A stretch of DNA of 64,000 nucleotides from JAUVXJ01 sp964577995 (GTDB lineage: Bacteria > Chloroflexota > Anaerolineae > UBA7937 > B3-Chlor): the NCBI GenBank assembly GCA_964577995.1, contig CAZOBP010000003.1:1-64000 (forward strand), written 5' to 3'. Positions 50,406 to 59,087 of this stretch are shown piece by piece. How positions within the stretch are numbered: position 1 is the first letter of the stretch; each line of letters starts with the position of its first letter. The position numbers and the translations under genes were made by a program. Under the pieces are notes generated by a model. It searched no databases and had not been told where the DNA came from. It was given only the letters and a program-made list of their open reading frames with translations.

Positions 50406-52508
50406 ATGAAACACCGCATAGGTCTACTGAGGAAGACTTACCTCTTCGGTGACCTACCCGAGGAGGACCTTCGTCGTTTCTCTGCTCTGCTGAAGGAGAG
50501 GTCGGACCGCGCCCGGAGCACCATCTACCGGCAGGGCGATCCGGACCACAACCTGTACATCGTCGTATCGGGCAGCTTGAGGGCCTGGAACCGCGACGAG
50601 CGGGGGCGGGACAGGGTCGTCGCCCGGCTCCGGTCGGGAGACTGCTTTGGCACCCACTCGCTCTTGACGGGCGAACGCCGCGACGTGACGGTCGAGGTGG
50701 AGGAACCATCAGTGTTACTGTACCTGGACAAGCAGGACTTCGACTCGCTCCTGGAGGACCATCCACATCTACGCGAGGCATTGTCGCTACGCATCTACGA
50801 GCGCTTGAGGCGAGTGCCTCTCTTCAGCCAACTGTCTGACGACGATCTCCAGCGAATCGCCCTGGTCATGGGGCAGACCCGATATCGTCGCCGAAGCACC
50901 ATCTACCTCGAAGGAGAGTTGAGCTCCACATTCTACATCATAGAGTCGGGCAGAGTTGCCCTGCTCTCCAAAGAGGAGAACGGCCAGGAAAGGGTGATCA
51001 CCCATCTGCGAGACGGGGACTTCTTCGGTGAACGTTCCCTGCTCACCCGACAGCCCAGAGATACTGGTGTCCAAACAGTCGAGGATACCAGGTTCCTGTA
51101 CCTGAACGGGAAGGATTTCGACAGGCTCATGCAAGAGGTCCCCTCCATCAGGGAGAATCTGACCCTGGAAGCGCAGGCCCGGGAGGTGATGGTCAGCCAG
51201 CGGTTCCCCTGGCAGCGTGAAGGAGAAGTGCTGATCTCACTATCCCGCAAGCACGTGTATTCCTTTGTCCGTAGTCTGTGGGTTCTTCTATTGCCTCTCC
51301 TCTGTCTGGGCATCGTCGTCACTCTCGGACGCACCTTTCTCTGGCCCAATCTGTGGATCTACGTCGCCGCTGCGCTTGTTGCCGCGCTGGCGGGGGCAGT
51401 CACCCTATGGTTGTGGGCCGACTGGCGTAACGACTACTATGCCATCACCAACAAGAGAGTGGTACACCGGGAGAAGACCATCCTCCTGCGGGAATCTCGC
51501 GACGAGGCCCCCCTGGAGAGCATTCAGGACATCTCCTTGCTCATGCCCGGCATAACTGGCAGGGTATTCGGCTTCAATGATCTGAGCATCCAGACAGCCG
51601 GAGCCAAAGGGCGCATCGTCTTCAAGACGGTGGGCAGCGCTGCCTGGATCAGGGACAGACTCTTCGAACAGTTGGAGCGCATCAAGGCCGAGGACAAGGG
51701 AGAAGAGCGAGACGCGATCCGCTACAGGTTGCAGGTGGAGTTGGGACACGCGGAAACGGAGAAAGGACCTCCTCTTGCCCGCGAAAACTTGCCCGCCAGT
51801 GCGGCGTCGGAGCCCTCGCTGGCAGATCGACGTGACAGCCCTCGGCCGACGGGTGTGCTGAGCGCCCTCCGTAGCTATCTGATACCCCGCATGCGCACGG
51901 AGGACGGCGGTGTCGTGACCTGGAGGAAGCACTGGTTCAGGCTGGTGGAGAAAGTTGCTGGCACAGCCATTCTGTTGTTCATCCTCGCGCAATTGGGCGC
52001 CGCAGCCTTGCTGGAGCTGGCCACGCCCACGCCGCGCTTCGAGGGTCTGTTCTGGGCCGCTTTGTTTTTGGGAGGTGCGCTGGCTCTGTTCCTGGTGTGG
52101 TTCAGGTACGAGGACTGGCGCAACGACATCTACCAATTGACAAACGAAAGAATCATAGACATCGAGAGACTGCCCCTGGGCCTGCGCGAGGAGCGCAGGG
52201 AAGCCAGTCTGTCCATGATCCAGGACATCGGATACGAGATCCCGGGCCCCATCGCCAATCTACTCGACTATGGACACGTGGTCATCGAGACAGCAGGCAG
52301 AGAAGCGGTCTTCACCTTCTCCTGGGTACACGAACCCCGCCGCGTCCAGGAGGAGGTATTCGCCCGCATGGACGCCTTCCGCGAAAGGGCGAGGCAGCAA
52401 CAGAGGGAGAGGAGGGCGGATGAACTACTGGACTGGTTCGCCACCTACACCGAGCTGTCACAGGACCAGACAGGTCCGCCAGCACCGGAAAAGGATGAAA
52501 GCCCCTGA
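50406..52508 (+). CDS. Membrane protein with two cyclic-nucleotide-binding and two PH-like domains
   Basis: A 700-residue protein. Two CRP-type effector domains are at about 18-130 and 140-250 (e.g. GDPDHNLYIVVSGSLRAW, GDFFGERSLLTRQPRDTGV). A membrane pair at 285-335 is followed by a bacterial PH domain (bPH2; DWRNDYYAITNKRVVHREKT), a hydrophilic linker, a second membrane pair at about 525-575 and a second PH domain (DWRNDIYQLTNERIIDIER). The second effector domain keeps a better phosphate-binding segment (GERSLLTRQPRDT) than the first (GTHSLLTGERRDV). No DNA-binding domain is present. It lies 12 nt after uvrC; ATG 50406 follows GGAGG. Function unknown. Confidence 0.82.
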   Translation: MKHRIGLLRKTYLFGDLPEEDLRRFSALLKERSDRARSTIYRQGDPDHNLYIVVSGSLRAWNRDERGRDRVVARLRSGDCFGTHSLLTGERRDVTVEVEEPSVLLYLDKQDFDSLLEDHPHLREALSLRIYERLRRVPLFSQLSDDDLQRIALVMGQTRYRRRSTIYLEGELSSTFYIIESGRVALLSKEENGQERVITHLRDGDFFGERSLLTRQPRDTGVQTVEDTRFLYLNGKDFDRLMQEVPSIRENLTLEAQAREVMVSQRFPWQREGEVLISLSRKHVYSFVRSLWVLLLPLLCLGIVVTLGRTFLWPNLWIYVAAALVAALAGAVTLWLWADWRNDYYAITNKRVVHREKTILLRESRDEAPLESIQDISLLMPGITGRVFGFNDLSIQTAGAKGRIVFKTVGSAAWIRDRLFEQLERIKAEDKGEERDAIRYRLQVELGHAETEKGPPLARENLPASAASEPSLADRRDSPRPTGVLSALRSYLIPRMRTEDGGVVTWRKHWFRLVEKVAGTAILLFILAQLGAAALLELATPTPRFEGLFWAALFLGGALALFLVWFRYEDWRNDIYQLTNERIIDIERLPLGLREERREASLSMIQDIGYEIPGPIANLLDYGHVVIETAGREAVFTFSWVHEPRRVQEEVFARMDAFRERARQQQRERRADELLDWFATYTELSQDQTGPPAPEKDESP

Positions 52509-52562
52509 AACCGAAGAGGGACGTGACCGCAATCACGCCCCTCTCTGTGCCAGGTTCGCTTG

Positions 52563-53474
52563 CTAGCTTGCTTTGGACCCTCTTCTCCGGCGCCTGCGCA
52601 GGTACCAGATCAACCAAACCAGCACCAATGGCGCTACGAGGATGGCCGCGACTGGCAGCAGGAACAGCACCGCCCAGATCAGCACATCGGCCAGGAACTC
52701 CAGGGCGTTGACCAAAGCCCGCAGGGCGTCCCTCGCCTGTCTGAGCGGTTCCCAACCCGGCTCCACCACAGGCTCCTCGATCTCCTCTGGCGTCAGGGTG
52801 ATGGTCAGGGTAGCCAGAGCCGATGCGTGCTCCAGATACTGCATCCTGCCCTTGATCTGCTCGATCTGCTGCCTGACGTTGGTGATCTCGTTGTAGATAG
52901 CCAGAATGCTCTCGGCGTTCTTATGGGTCTCTTGGGCTGAAGCCAGGAGTTCCAAGAGCTCCCCCTCGGCCACCTCCAGATTATTGAGGCGAGCCTCCAG
53001 GTCCACGTACTCCTCAGTGACGTCCTGCCCCGAAACATTCTCGCTCTCGAGCTCTATGGCAAGCTCCTTGATGCGCTCTCTAGCCTGGTCGAAGGACCCC
53101 TCGGGGATGCGTACGGTCACAGTTCCCGCCAGTTGCTCATTCTGGCGCCAGGTCTGTAGATTGGAGACGTATCCCTCCAACTCCGTGGCCAGTCGCTCTA
53201 TGTCCTCCAGGGTCTTTTCGGTGTCCTTGACCACGAGCGAGAGGCTGTCGGTGCGGACCATCATCCGATCGCTGACCGCATCCGCGGCACCCAGACCCAT
53301 GTCCTTCGACTCTTCCATGGGCGGAGGCGCCTCGGGCACCATGGCTGGCACCATCTCCGCAGCCACCTCGCCTTCTCGCGCCAGCGAGGCCGGCGCGGGG
53401 GCCGCCATTGCGCACCCTGCGACAAGCAGGGATATGGCTACGATCACGATCAGACAAGCGGCTCTTGTTCTCAT
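52563..53474 (-). CDS. DUF4349-domain lipoprotein
   Basis: A 303-residue exported lipoprotein. Signal with lipobox LVAG-Cys21. A Pro/Ala/Glu-rich linker (about 22-60) follows, then a DUF4349 domain: TDSLSLVVKDTEKTLEDIER, the coiled coil RIKELAIELESENVSGQDVT and LEARLNNLEVAEGELLELL. A membrane helix at about 260-285 and a strongly basic tail (RRRRRRGSK) end it. The family occurs widely in Firmicutes and Chloroflexota with no known activity; envelope sensing or scaffolding is plausible. AGGAG lies before the ATG. Confidence 0.85.
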   Translation of the reverse strand: MRTRAACLIVIVAISLLVAGCAMAAPAPASLAREGEVAAEMVPAMVPEAPPPMEESKDMGLGAADAVSDRMMVRTDSLSLVVKDTEKTLEDIERLATELEGYVSNLQTWRQNEQLAGTVTVRIPEGSFDQARERIKELAIELESENVSGQDVTEEYVDLEARLNNLEVAEGELLELLASAQETHKNAESILAIYNEITNVRQQIEQIKGRMQYLEHASALATLTITLTPEEIEEPVVEPGWEPLRQARDALRALVNALEFLADVLIWAVLFLLPVAAILVAPLVLVWLIWYLRRRRRRGSKAS

Positions 53475-53544
53475 CTCTGGTCTCCTCTCAGCCTGTTTTC
53501 TATTTGTAAGACGAATCTAGAGGCCCCAGAGTTCCAGTCACCCC

Positions 53545-54282
53545 TTACCAGCCGAAGCTTAGTCGACTGATGAGGCTCTCGGGCAGACCTTCTTCCATCA
53601 TGAGTCCCTGTGTAGAGTCTACGTCGTACGGTACCCGACGATACTCAACGCTCTTGGAATCAGGATCGAAGACCATGTATGCGGCATCAGGGTCGCCGTC
53701 CCGTGGCTGCCCCACGCTACCAGGGTTGATGATCAGGCGCTCTTCGTCGATCAGAATGGGGCTGGAGGGAACGGGAATACTGATCTCGAACTTGCGAGTC
53801 GCGGTCTCCTCCCGGAAGATGGCGGGGGCATGGGTATGGCCCGCGAAGCACAACTGCGTATCGAAGAACTGGAAATTGAGCTGGGCCGTGGACGGATAGA
53901 TGATGTACTCCCAGATCGGCTCCCGAGGGCTCCCGTGCACCAGTGTGCAGTTGCCCACCACGATCCGTGTGGGCAAGTTCGCCAAGTAGTCGATGTTGTC
54001 TGGACTCAACCGTTCGGCTGTCCACCGACATGCCACCTGGGCACTGGGGTTGAACTCGGCGATGCTTATCCTGCCTATGGCAGCCCAATCGTGGTTGCCG
54101 GCCACACACAGGTAGTCCGAGAACTCCCTGAGGCGATCGATACACTCGTTGGGGCAGGGTCCATAACCCACCACGTCACCAAGGCACCAAACCTGATCTA
54201 TGGTGTCCATCCCCACGTCCTCGAGAACCGCGTCGAGGGCAGTCAGGTTTCCATGTATGTCAGAAATCACAAGATAGCGCAT
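53545..54282 (-). CDS. Calcineurin-like metallophosphoesterase
   Basis: A 245-residue enzyme with all binuclear-metal motifs: SDIHGNLTALDAVL (Asp-x-His), WCLGDVVGYGPCP (Gly-Asp), VAGNHDWAAI (Gly-Asn-His-Asp), TLVHGSP and CFAGHTHAPAIF (Gly-His-x-His). It belongs to the YfcE/MJ0936-type subfamily (phosphodiesterase or protein phosphatase); the substrate is unknown. ATG 54282 is chosen over TTG 54291. No ribosome site is visible, so initiation may be leaderless or weak. Confidence 0.88.
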   Translation of the reverse strand: MRYLVISDIHGNLTALDAVLEDVGMDTIDQVWCLGDVVGYGPCPNECIDRLREFSDYLCVAGNHDWAAIGRISIAEFNPSAQVACRWTAERLSPDNIDYLANLPTRIVVGNCTLVHGSPREPIWEYIIYPSTAQLNFQFFDTQLCFAGHTHAPAIFREETATRKFEISIPVPSSPILIDEERLIINPGSVGQPRDGDPDAAYMVFDPDSKSVEYRRVPYDVDSTQGLMMEEGLPESLISRLSFGW

Positions 54283-54489
54283 AACGTCCAATATGGTATC
54301 ACACTTCGTGGAGTCTGACTAGTTGGGCCAGGCAGGAAGCGTGAGGTCCCGCCGCAGTGAGAAACCGCGAGCCGAGGTTATCAGTCGTACACGACCACGG
54401 GACTCGCACCGCCGTCTCGCTCCTTCGATCTGGCCGACGCAAGGAGGCGACGGCTCCCAAGTTGTTCCTCCGTACCCTGTCGCCGGTGC

Positions 54490-54518
54490 TTGTTCACCCT
54501 CAGCAAAGCCGATATAAT
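54490..54518 (+). promoter_or_regulatory. Promoter of tsaE-tsaB-rimI
   Basis: TTGTTC (54490-54495), a 17-nt spacer and TATAAT (54513-54518), about 20 nt before the tsaE start. Confidence 0.55.
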
Positions 54519-54538
54519 TCTGCCAACCTCTGCAAGTC

Positions 54539-55039
54539 GTGGGAGATGTTTTGGACGTGGACGCTGAAGGCCTTAGCTTCATCACCCACAGCCCAGTCGA
54601 GACCCAGAGACTGGGCAGCGTGTTGGGTCGGCTGCTTGATGGGCACGAGTTGATCTGCCTGGAAGGGGAGCTAGGGACAGGAAAGACAACCCTCATCCAG
54701 GCCGTCGGCCGCGCACAAGGTGTCACCACGCCTATCACCAGCCCCACCTTCACCCTGGTCAACGAGTATCAGGGGCAGAAGGGGAAACTCTACCACGTGG
54801 ACCTGTATCGGCTGAGCAGTCCCGAAGAGATCGTGCAGGCAGGCATCGATTCATATTTCTACGGTGATGGCATTTGCCTCCTCGAGTGGGCGGAAAAGGC
54901 GCAGTCTATCCTGCCTGCGCAGTTTCTGTACCTGATCCTTGCTCATGCCGGTGATGACAATCGACACGTCACCGTGAAGTCCAAGGGTGGCTCCTATCGT
55001 CTTCTGCTCGCAGGCCTGAGAGGCGAACTGGAGTCTTGA
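54539..55039 (+). CDS. tsaE: tRNA threonylcarbamoyladenosine biosynthesis ATPase TsaE
   Basis: A 166-residue P-loop ATPase required for t6A37 tRNA modification with TsaB and TsaD. Walker A is LEGELGTGKTTLIQAVGRA, ITSPTFTLVNEYQG is the switch region, and HVDLYRLSSPEEIVQAGID and LLEWAEKAQSILP are family signatures. GTG 54539 is listed; TTG 54551 with GGGAG 5 nt upstream is an equally good start (162 residues). It runs into tsaB, whose ATG begins 3 nt after the TGA. Confidence 0.93.
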   Translation: MGDVLDVDAEGLSFITHSPVETQRLGSVLGRLLDGHELICLEGELGTGKTTLIQAVGRAQGVTTPITSPTFTLVNEYQGQKGKLYHVDLYRLSSPEEIVQAGIDSYFYGDGICLLEWAEKAQSILPAQFLYLILAHAGDDNRHVTVKSKGGSYRLLLAGLRGELES

Positions 55040-55041
55040 TC

Positions 55042-55740
55042 ATGAGTCCCACCATCCTGGCCATCGACACAGCCACTGAGTTCGCCAGCGTAGCCCTGTA
55101 TGACGCACAACAGGGTACTCTGGCCGAATCCTCGTGGCACACATCCATGAACCACACTGTTGAGCTGATGCCCACTGTGGTCCGTTTGATGGACAACCAG
55201 CGGCTGTCGCCGCAACAACTGGACGCAGTGGCCGTGGCTCTGGGACCCGGTTCCTTCACGGGGCTGCGTATCGGGCTGAGTGTAGCGAAAGGCTTGTGCG
55301 TGTACCTCGGAACACCTATTATCGGCATCCCTACCCTGGATATCGTGGCCTACGCCCACTACGAACAGCAACTGCCCATCTGTGCCATTCTTCAGGCTGG
55401 GAGAGGCCGCATCTGCGCAGCCCTGTACCACAAAGTAGAGACCGGATGGCAACGGACCACCGACTACCAACTGGTCACAGTGGAAGAACTCTCCAACCGA
55501 GCGGAGGACCGGACTCTGTTCTGTGGGGAGATAGACGAGCCCTTGCGCCGCGCCCTGACCGCGCAACTCCGGGATCGAGCCGCCATCACCCCTCGTGCCT
55601 CCTGTCTTCGCCGAGCTGCATACCTTGCCGAACTTGGATGGGAGCAGTTCCGAACACGGGGGGGCGACGAGGTGGCGAGTCTGGAACCTCTGTATCTGCA
55701 CTATCCCAAGATCGGTGAGCAAGACCATGGACCGAGCTGA
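55042..55740 (+). CDS. tsaB: tRNA threonylcarbamoyladenosine biosynthesis protein TsaB
   Basis: A 232-residue ASKHA-fold protein, the scaffold dimer partner of TsaD. ILAIDTATEFASVAL at the start and VAVALGPGSFTGLRIGLSVA with KGLCVYLGTPIIGIPTLD are diagnostic. The C-terminal half is variable, ending LYLHYPKIGEQ. GGAG lies 8 nt before ATG 55042. Its last 14 nt overlap rimI, giving a coupled tsaE-tsaB-rimI unit. tsaD is not in the window. Confidence 0.93.
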   Translation: MSPTILAIDTATEFASVALYDAQQGTLAESSWHTSMNHTVELMPTVVRLMDNQRLSPQQLDAVAVALGPGSFTGLRIGLSVAKGLCVYLGTPIIGIPTLDIVAYAHYEQQLPICAILQAGRGRICAALYHKVETGWQRTTDYQLVTVEELSNRAEDRTLFCGEIDEPLRRALTAQLRDRAAITPRASCLRRAAYLAELGWEQFRTRGGDEVASLEPLYLHYPKIGEQDHGPS

Positions 55741-56365
55741 TCTACCCTACGTGGTGGAGCCGATGAAGCTAGAGGATATCCCAGAGTTGGTGGAGATCGA
55801 GCAGCAGGCTTTTCCCAACCCCTGGCCAGCGCGCGCCTATCGTTACGAGGTCGCTCAGAACCGCCTGGCGCACTACTTCGTGGCGCGTCGGCAACTCCCC
55901 GAAGAGCTCGAGAAGGAACCACCGGCGCGAGATGCTCATCTGCTGAAGCGGATTCAGCGCTGGGCTCAGAGCAGTCCGCAGAACAACCGCCCCATGGTGG
56001 GATACTGTGGGTTCTGGATCGCCGCTCAGGAAGCCCACATCAGCACCATAGCGGTCGATCCCAAGCACAGAGAACGGGGCATTGGCCAGTTGCTGCTGAT
56101 CACGGCGTTCGAGAAGGCCCTCGAGTTGGACGCCACCCTGGTGTCCCTGGAGGTACGGGTCACCAATTTCGTGGCTCAGAACCTCTATCGGAAGTACGGC
56201 TTCAAGGTAGTCGGTCGGAGGCCCCGCTACTACTCCGACAACCGCGAGGACGCCCTGATTATGACCGCGGACCGCATCACTTCGGCGTCCTACCAGAGGA
56301 TCTTTCAGAGAAGGCGCAAGGACTTGCTCAGACGGCTTCAGCGACACGCCCTCGTCGGCCCGTGA
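55727..56365 (+). CDS. rimI: RimI-like GNAT acetyltransferase
   Basis: A 212-residue N-terminal-alanine acetyltransferase-like GNAT. Motifs: IPELVEIEQQAFPNPWPARA, the acetyl-CoA-binding ISTIAVDPKHRERGIGQLLL and LEVRVTNFVAQNLYRKYGF with the late Tyr. An insert of about 30 charged residues (ELEKEPPARDAHLLKRIQRW) after the first strands and a basic C-terminal helix (RRRKDLLRRLQRHAL) make it longer than E. coli RimI (148). Context with tsaE/tsaB is the classic one. Substrate may be ribosomal S18 or other proteins. Confidence 0.88.
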   Translation: MDRADLPYVVEPMKLEDIPELVEIEQQAFPNPWPARAYRYEVAQNRLAHYFVARRQLPEELEKEPPARDAHLLKRIQRWAQSSPQNNRPMVGYCGFWIAAQEAHISTIAVDPKHRERGIGQLLLITAFEKALELDATLVSLEVRVTNFVAQNLYRKYGFKVVGRRPRYYSDNREDALIMTADRITSASYQRIFQRRRKDLLRRLQRHALVGP

Positions 56366-56401
56366 GAGCGGCCTGCTTCTCGCCGGTGCTCTCGAAGCGC
56401 C

Positions 56402-57292
56402 TCAGCGAATGGCGCTCATCGCAGCCGACCAGATCAGGATCTGCACCAAGAAGGCAATAGCACCCAGTGCGTAGGTGAGAAGACGCTCTTGCCGGTGCAA
56501 GGCGAACCCCAGGGTTGTGTTGACCAGAACCACTACCAGTCCTATCACGGGAAGCTCGAACAACTCCTCCCTGGCCCCGATGAGCGTGACTTGCCCCGCC
56601 TCCGAGAGCAGGGGCACGATTTCCGGCAGGCTTGGGTAGCGAAAGGCTATGTAAGCGAAGAGACCGGCGTTCGCAACAGCCGCCAACGACACCAAAGCCA
56701 GAGCCGTCCAGTCACGCCACACCGGCAATCCCGCAAGTCCCCCCTCCATCCTCACCTGCTCGAGCTTCCGGGCGGGCCCCAGCCTCTGCCGTGCACGGAC
56801 CGCCGACAGAAAACCGGTCGATTTGGCGGGAGAGATGAGGTACGAGACGGCGGTGGTGGTGATCAACAGCTCATCTGACAGACGACCGTTCGAGTAGGAC
56901 AGCAGGTCGCGCCCTTCCTCGTCGCGGCCCCTGCCGATGTTGTAGCCGGGATAGTGGAAGCCCCTCTTCACCATGGCCCCGCTCTGCTCCGCAAGCGGGG
57001 TTATCGATTCGATGGCCGCCAACGGTATGATCTCCTGTCGTCTGGCCCAGGAGATGGTTATACTGTCACGCCCAAGGAGGTACTTCAAGCTGACCAGCCC
57101 ATAGATCTGATAGATGATGATGGCCAGGGCCAACAAAGACAAAGCGACGAGCAGACCCATGATGAAAGAGGAGAAGGATAAGGGCCGCCTTGTCACCGTG
57201 CCCAGCAGCACGGCGTCCAGCGCCAGGATCAGCAGTATGGCGCCAACGCCTACGCCAACACCGAGAAGTCGTTTAGGTTTCCATTGCAGCAT
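56402..57292 (-). CDS. Membrane protein with a bacterial PH-like domain (bPH_6 type)
   Basis: A 296-residue protein. Two helices (residues 8-30 and 38-65) lead into a PH-like domain: YLLGRDSITISWARRQEIIP, IESITPLAEQSGAMVKRGFH and LITTTAVSYLISPAKSTGFL. Two or three more helices fill the C-terminal third (ALALVSLAAVANAGLFAYIAF, LPVIGLVVVLVNTTLGFAL). No enzymatic motif is seen. It is transcribed away from rimI and lies after the amidohydrolase gene on the minus strand. The role is unknown. Confidence 0.7.
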   Translation of the reverse strand: MLQWKPKRLLGVGVGVGAILLILALDAVLLGTVTRRPLSFSSFIMGLLVALSLLALAIIIYQIYGLVSLKYLLGRDSITISWARRQEIIPLAAIESITPLAEQSGAMVKRGFHYPGYNIGRGRDEEGRDLLSYSNGRLSDELLITTTAVSYLISPAKSTGFLSAVRARQRLGPARKLEQVRMEGGLAGLPVWRDWTALALVSLAAVANAGLFAYIAFRYPSLPEIVPLLSEAGQVTLIGAREELFELPVIGLVVVLVNTTLGFALHRQERLLTYALGAIAFLVQILIWSAAMSAIR

Positions 57293-57348
57293 GATGGTTT
57301 TCTTCCATCCAGCAGTACTCTCAGCGCCGGCAGTTGGCGCCGCTCAAC

Positions 57349-58236
57349 TCACTCAGACCCACCGTGAAGGGCACCATCCAGCAAACGAACCGCATTGCCG
57401 CCCAGGATCTTGGCCTTCGTGTTTTCGCTGAGGGGCAGAGAGCGAATAGCCTCCACGTTGCGCCCGATGCTCCGAAGACCAGGCCAGTCGGACCCGAAGA
57501 CAACCTTGCCAGCGTTCTTCTCCAGATCGGGGAAGTAGTCAAGCAGCTTGTGCGGCGGCAGCCCCGCGATCTCCATATACACATTGCTGTGCAGACGCGC
57601 CAGGAAGAAGGCTCGTCGATACCAGAAACCCCGGCCACTGTGCACCTGGATCAGGGTCAGTTCAGGGAAGTCAACGGCCACATCATCGATCCACAGCGGA
57701 TCGCCATACTTCAACCTGGCGCCCCTGAAAATCGACGACCCGGTGTGAATCATCACGGGGATCCCCAGTTCCTGCGCCTTGGCGTACAACGGGTAGACAA
57801 TGCTATCATTGGCGTAGAACCCCTGGTACGTGGGGTACAGCTTGAGCCCCTTGAAGCCCATGTCGAGGACGTACCGTTCCAGCTTCACCACGGGATCGCT
57901 AGTCAAGAAAGGATTGATATTGGCGAAGGGTATCAACGCCTCCTGGTCCCGACAGAATGCGGCCACCGCTTCGTTGCTTATCACCCCGGTGGTGATGGGA
58001 CTGATCTCGGCCAGCACGACGGCGTAGTCCACGCCGTTTTCTCGCAGCATCTCCACCAGGAGTTCAGGCGAAGACATGAGCTCTGCCAAGTGCTCCATGT
58101 CCCGGCCACTGGAGGCCACCAGATACTCCTGCGTCCACGGCTGTAGGTGGGCGGGATCCATGATATGTACATGGAAGTCAACTACAGGCACGAGCGCTCG
58201 TTCCCCCATCGGCTCCGATTCACGCGTCAACACCAT
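57349..58236 (-). CDS. Amidohydrolase-family TIM-barrel hydrolase
   Basis: A protein of about 295 residues of the amidohydrolase-2 type (decarboxylases and lactonases). Metal motif VVDFHVHIMDP is at the start, then MGFKGLKLYPTYQGF (Lys position), PVMIHTGSSIF, LIQVHSGRGFWY and VVFGSDWPGLRS (final Asp). The reaction is not specified by sequence. The frame is open to 58311. ATG 58236 lies directly after AGGAGG, too close for itself; the following GTG or TTG, or ATG 58209, may be used. Divergent from maf. Confidence 0.82.
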   Translation of the reverse strand: MVLTRESEPMGERALVPVVDFHVHIMDPAHLQPWTQEYLVASSGRDMEHLAELMSSPELLVEMLRENGVDYAVVLAEISPITTGVISNEAVAAFCRDQEALIPFANINPFLTSDPVVKLERYVLDMGFKGLKLYPTYQGFYANDSIVYPLYAKAQELGIPVMIHTGSSIFRGARLKYGDPLWIDDVAVDFPELTLIQVHSGRGFWYRRAFFLARLHSNVYMEIAGLPPHKLLDYFPDLEKNAGKVVFGSDWPGLRSIGRNVEAIRSLPLSENTKAKILGGNAVRLLDGALHGGSE

Positions 58237-58379
58237 CCTCCTGTGCACAGCCGGCACTGCGCGCTGAGCGACCCAACCTACGGGCTGGGCCTCAGGGGTG
58301 CTTGCTGGCACATCCCAGGGTTCCAGGCGCGGTCACACCCGGGTGAGAGTATACCATGTTGGCAGCGGGTGGCAAAGCC

Positions 58380-59054
58380 ATGACACCACTTCTGCTGGCG
58401 TCGGGTTCTCCGCGTCGAAGAGAGCTTCTCCATCTCCTGGGTCTTCCCTTCAGGGTCACCATTCCCCCTGGGGAAGAGACTACTGCTCCGAGCGGTGATG
58501 CACGGTGCCAGGCCTCGAACCTGGCTCGGATGAAGGCGTTGTCGGTGGCAGGCCGGAACACCGAAGATCTCATCGTGGCCGCAGACACTCTTGTGGTGCT
58601 GGAGGGCCGCGTCCTGGGTAAGCCGGAGGATGTTGCCTCGGCCCGGCACGTGCTGCAGGCTCTCCGTGGTCGGCAACATCAGGTGATCACCGGCCTCGCC
58701 GTCCTCCCTCCGTCAACAGACGCGCCAGCCGTGCAGGCGGTTGAAACGCAGGTGTGGATGAGGCGGTACGGAGACGACGAGATTGCGGCCTACGTAGCCA
58801 GGGGCGAACCCTTTGACAAAGCCGGCTCCTACGCCATTCAGGACCCACTCTTCCGTCCCGTGGAGAGAATCCAGGGCTGCTATGCCAACGTCATGGGGCT
58901 TCCTCTCTGCCACCTCTTCTGCGCGCTGAAACGCGTAGGCGTGACGGTGCCAGCGGCACCCCTCGAGGTTTGCGAAGCGCACACAGGGCACAGATGCCTG
59001 GTCGCCGAGGCCATCCTGAGTCGGGGAATCGTTGACTTTGCCGCTGGACCGTGA
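58380..59054 (+). CDS. maf: Maf-family nucleotide pyrophosphatase
   Basis: A 224-residue Maf/YhdE-like enzyme that hydrolyses non-canonical or pyrimidine nucleoside triphosphates. LLLASGSPRRRELLHLLGLP, VAADTLVVLEGRVLGKPED (metal Asp) and DKAGSYAIQDP are family signatures. A C-terminal extension of about 25 residues follows the core (VCEAHTGHRCLVAEA). ATG 58380 gives the canonical start; ATG 58356 is possible. The kinase gene follows with its own promoter overlapping maf's end. Confidence 0.92.
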   Translation: MTPLLLASGSPRRRELLHLLGLPFRVTIPPGEETTAPSGDARCQASNLARMKALSVAGRNTEDLIVAADTLVVLEGRVLGKPEDVASARHVLQALRGRQHQVITGLAVLPPSTDAPAVQAVETQVWMRRYGDDEIAAYVARGEPFDKAGSYAIQDPLFRPVERIQGCYANVMGLPLCHLFCALKRVGVTVPAAPLEVCEAHTGHRCLVAEAILSRGIVDFAAGP

Positions 59055-59060
59055 TACACT
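59032..59060 (+). promoter_or_regulatory. Promoter of the heptose-kinase-like gene
   Basis: TTGACT (59032-59037), a 17-nt spacer and TACACT (59055-59060), overlapping the end of maf and 28 nt before ATG 59088. Confidence 0.68.
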
Positions 59061-59087
59061 TGCCCGAGGGTCTCAGAGTCACGAAAC

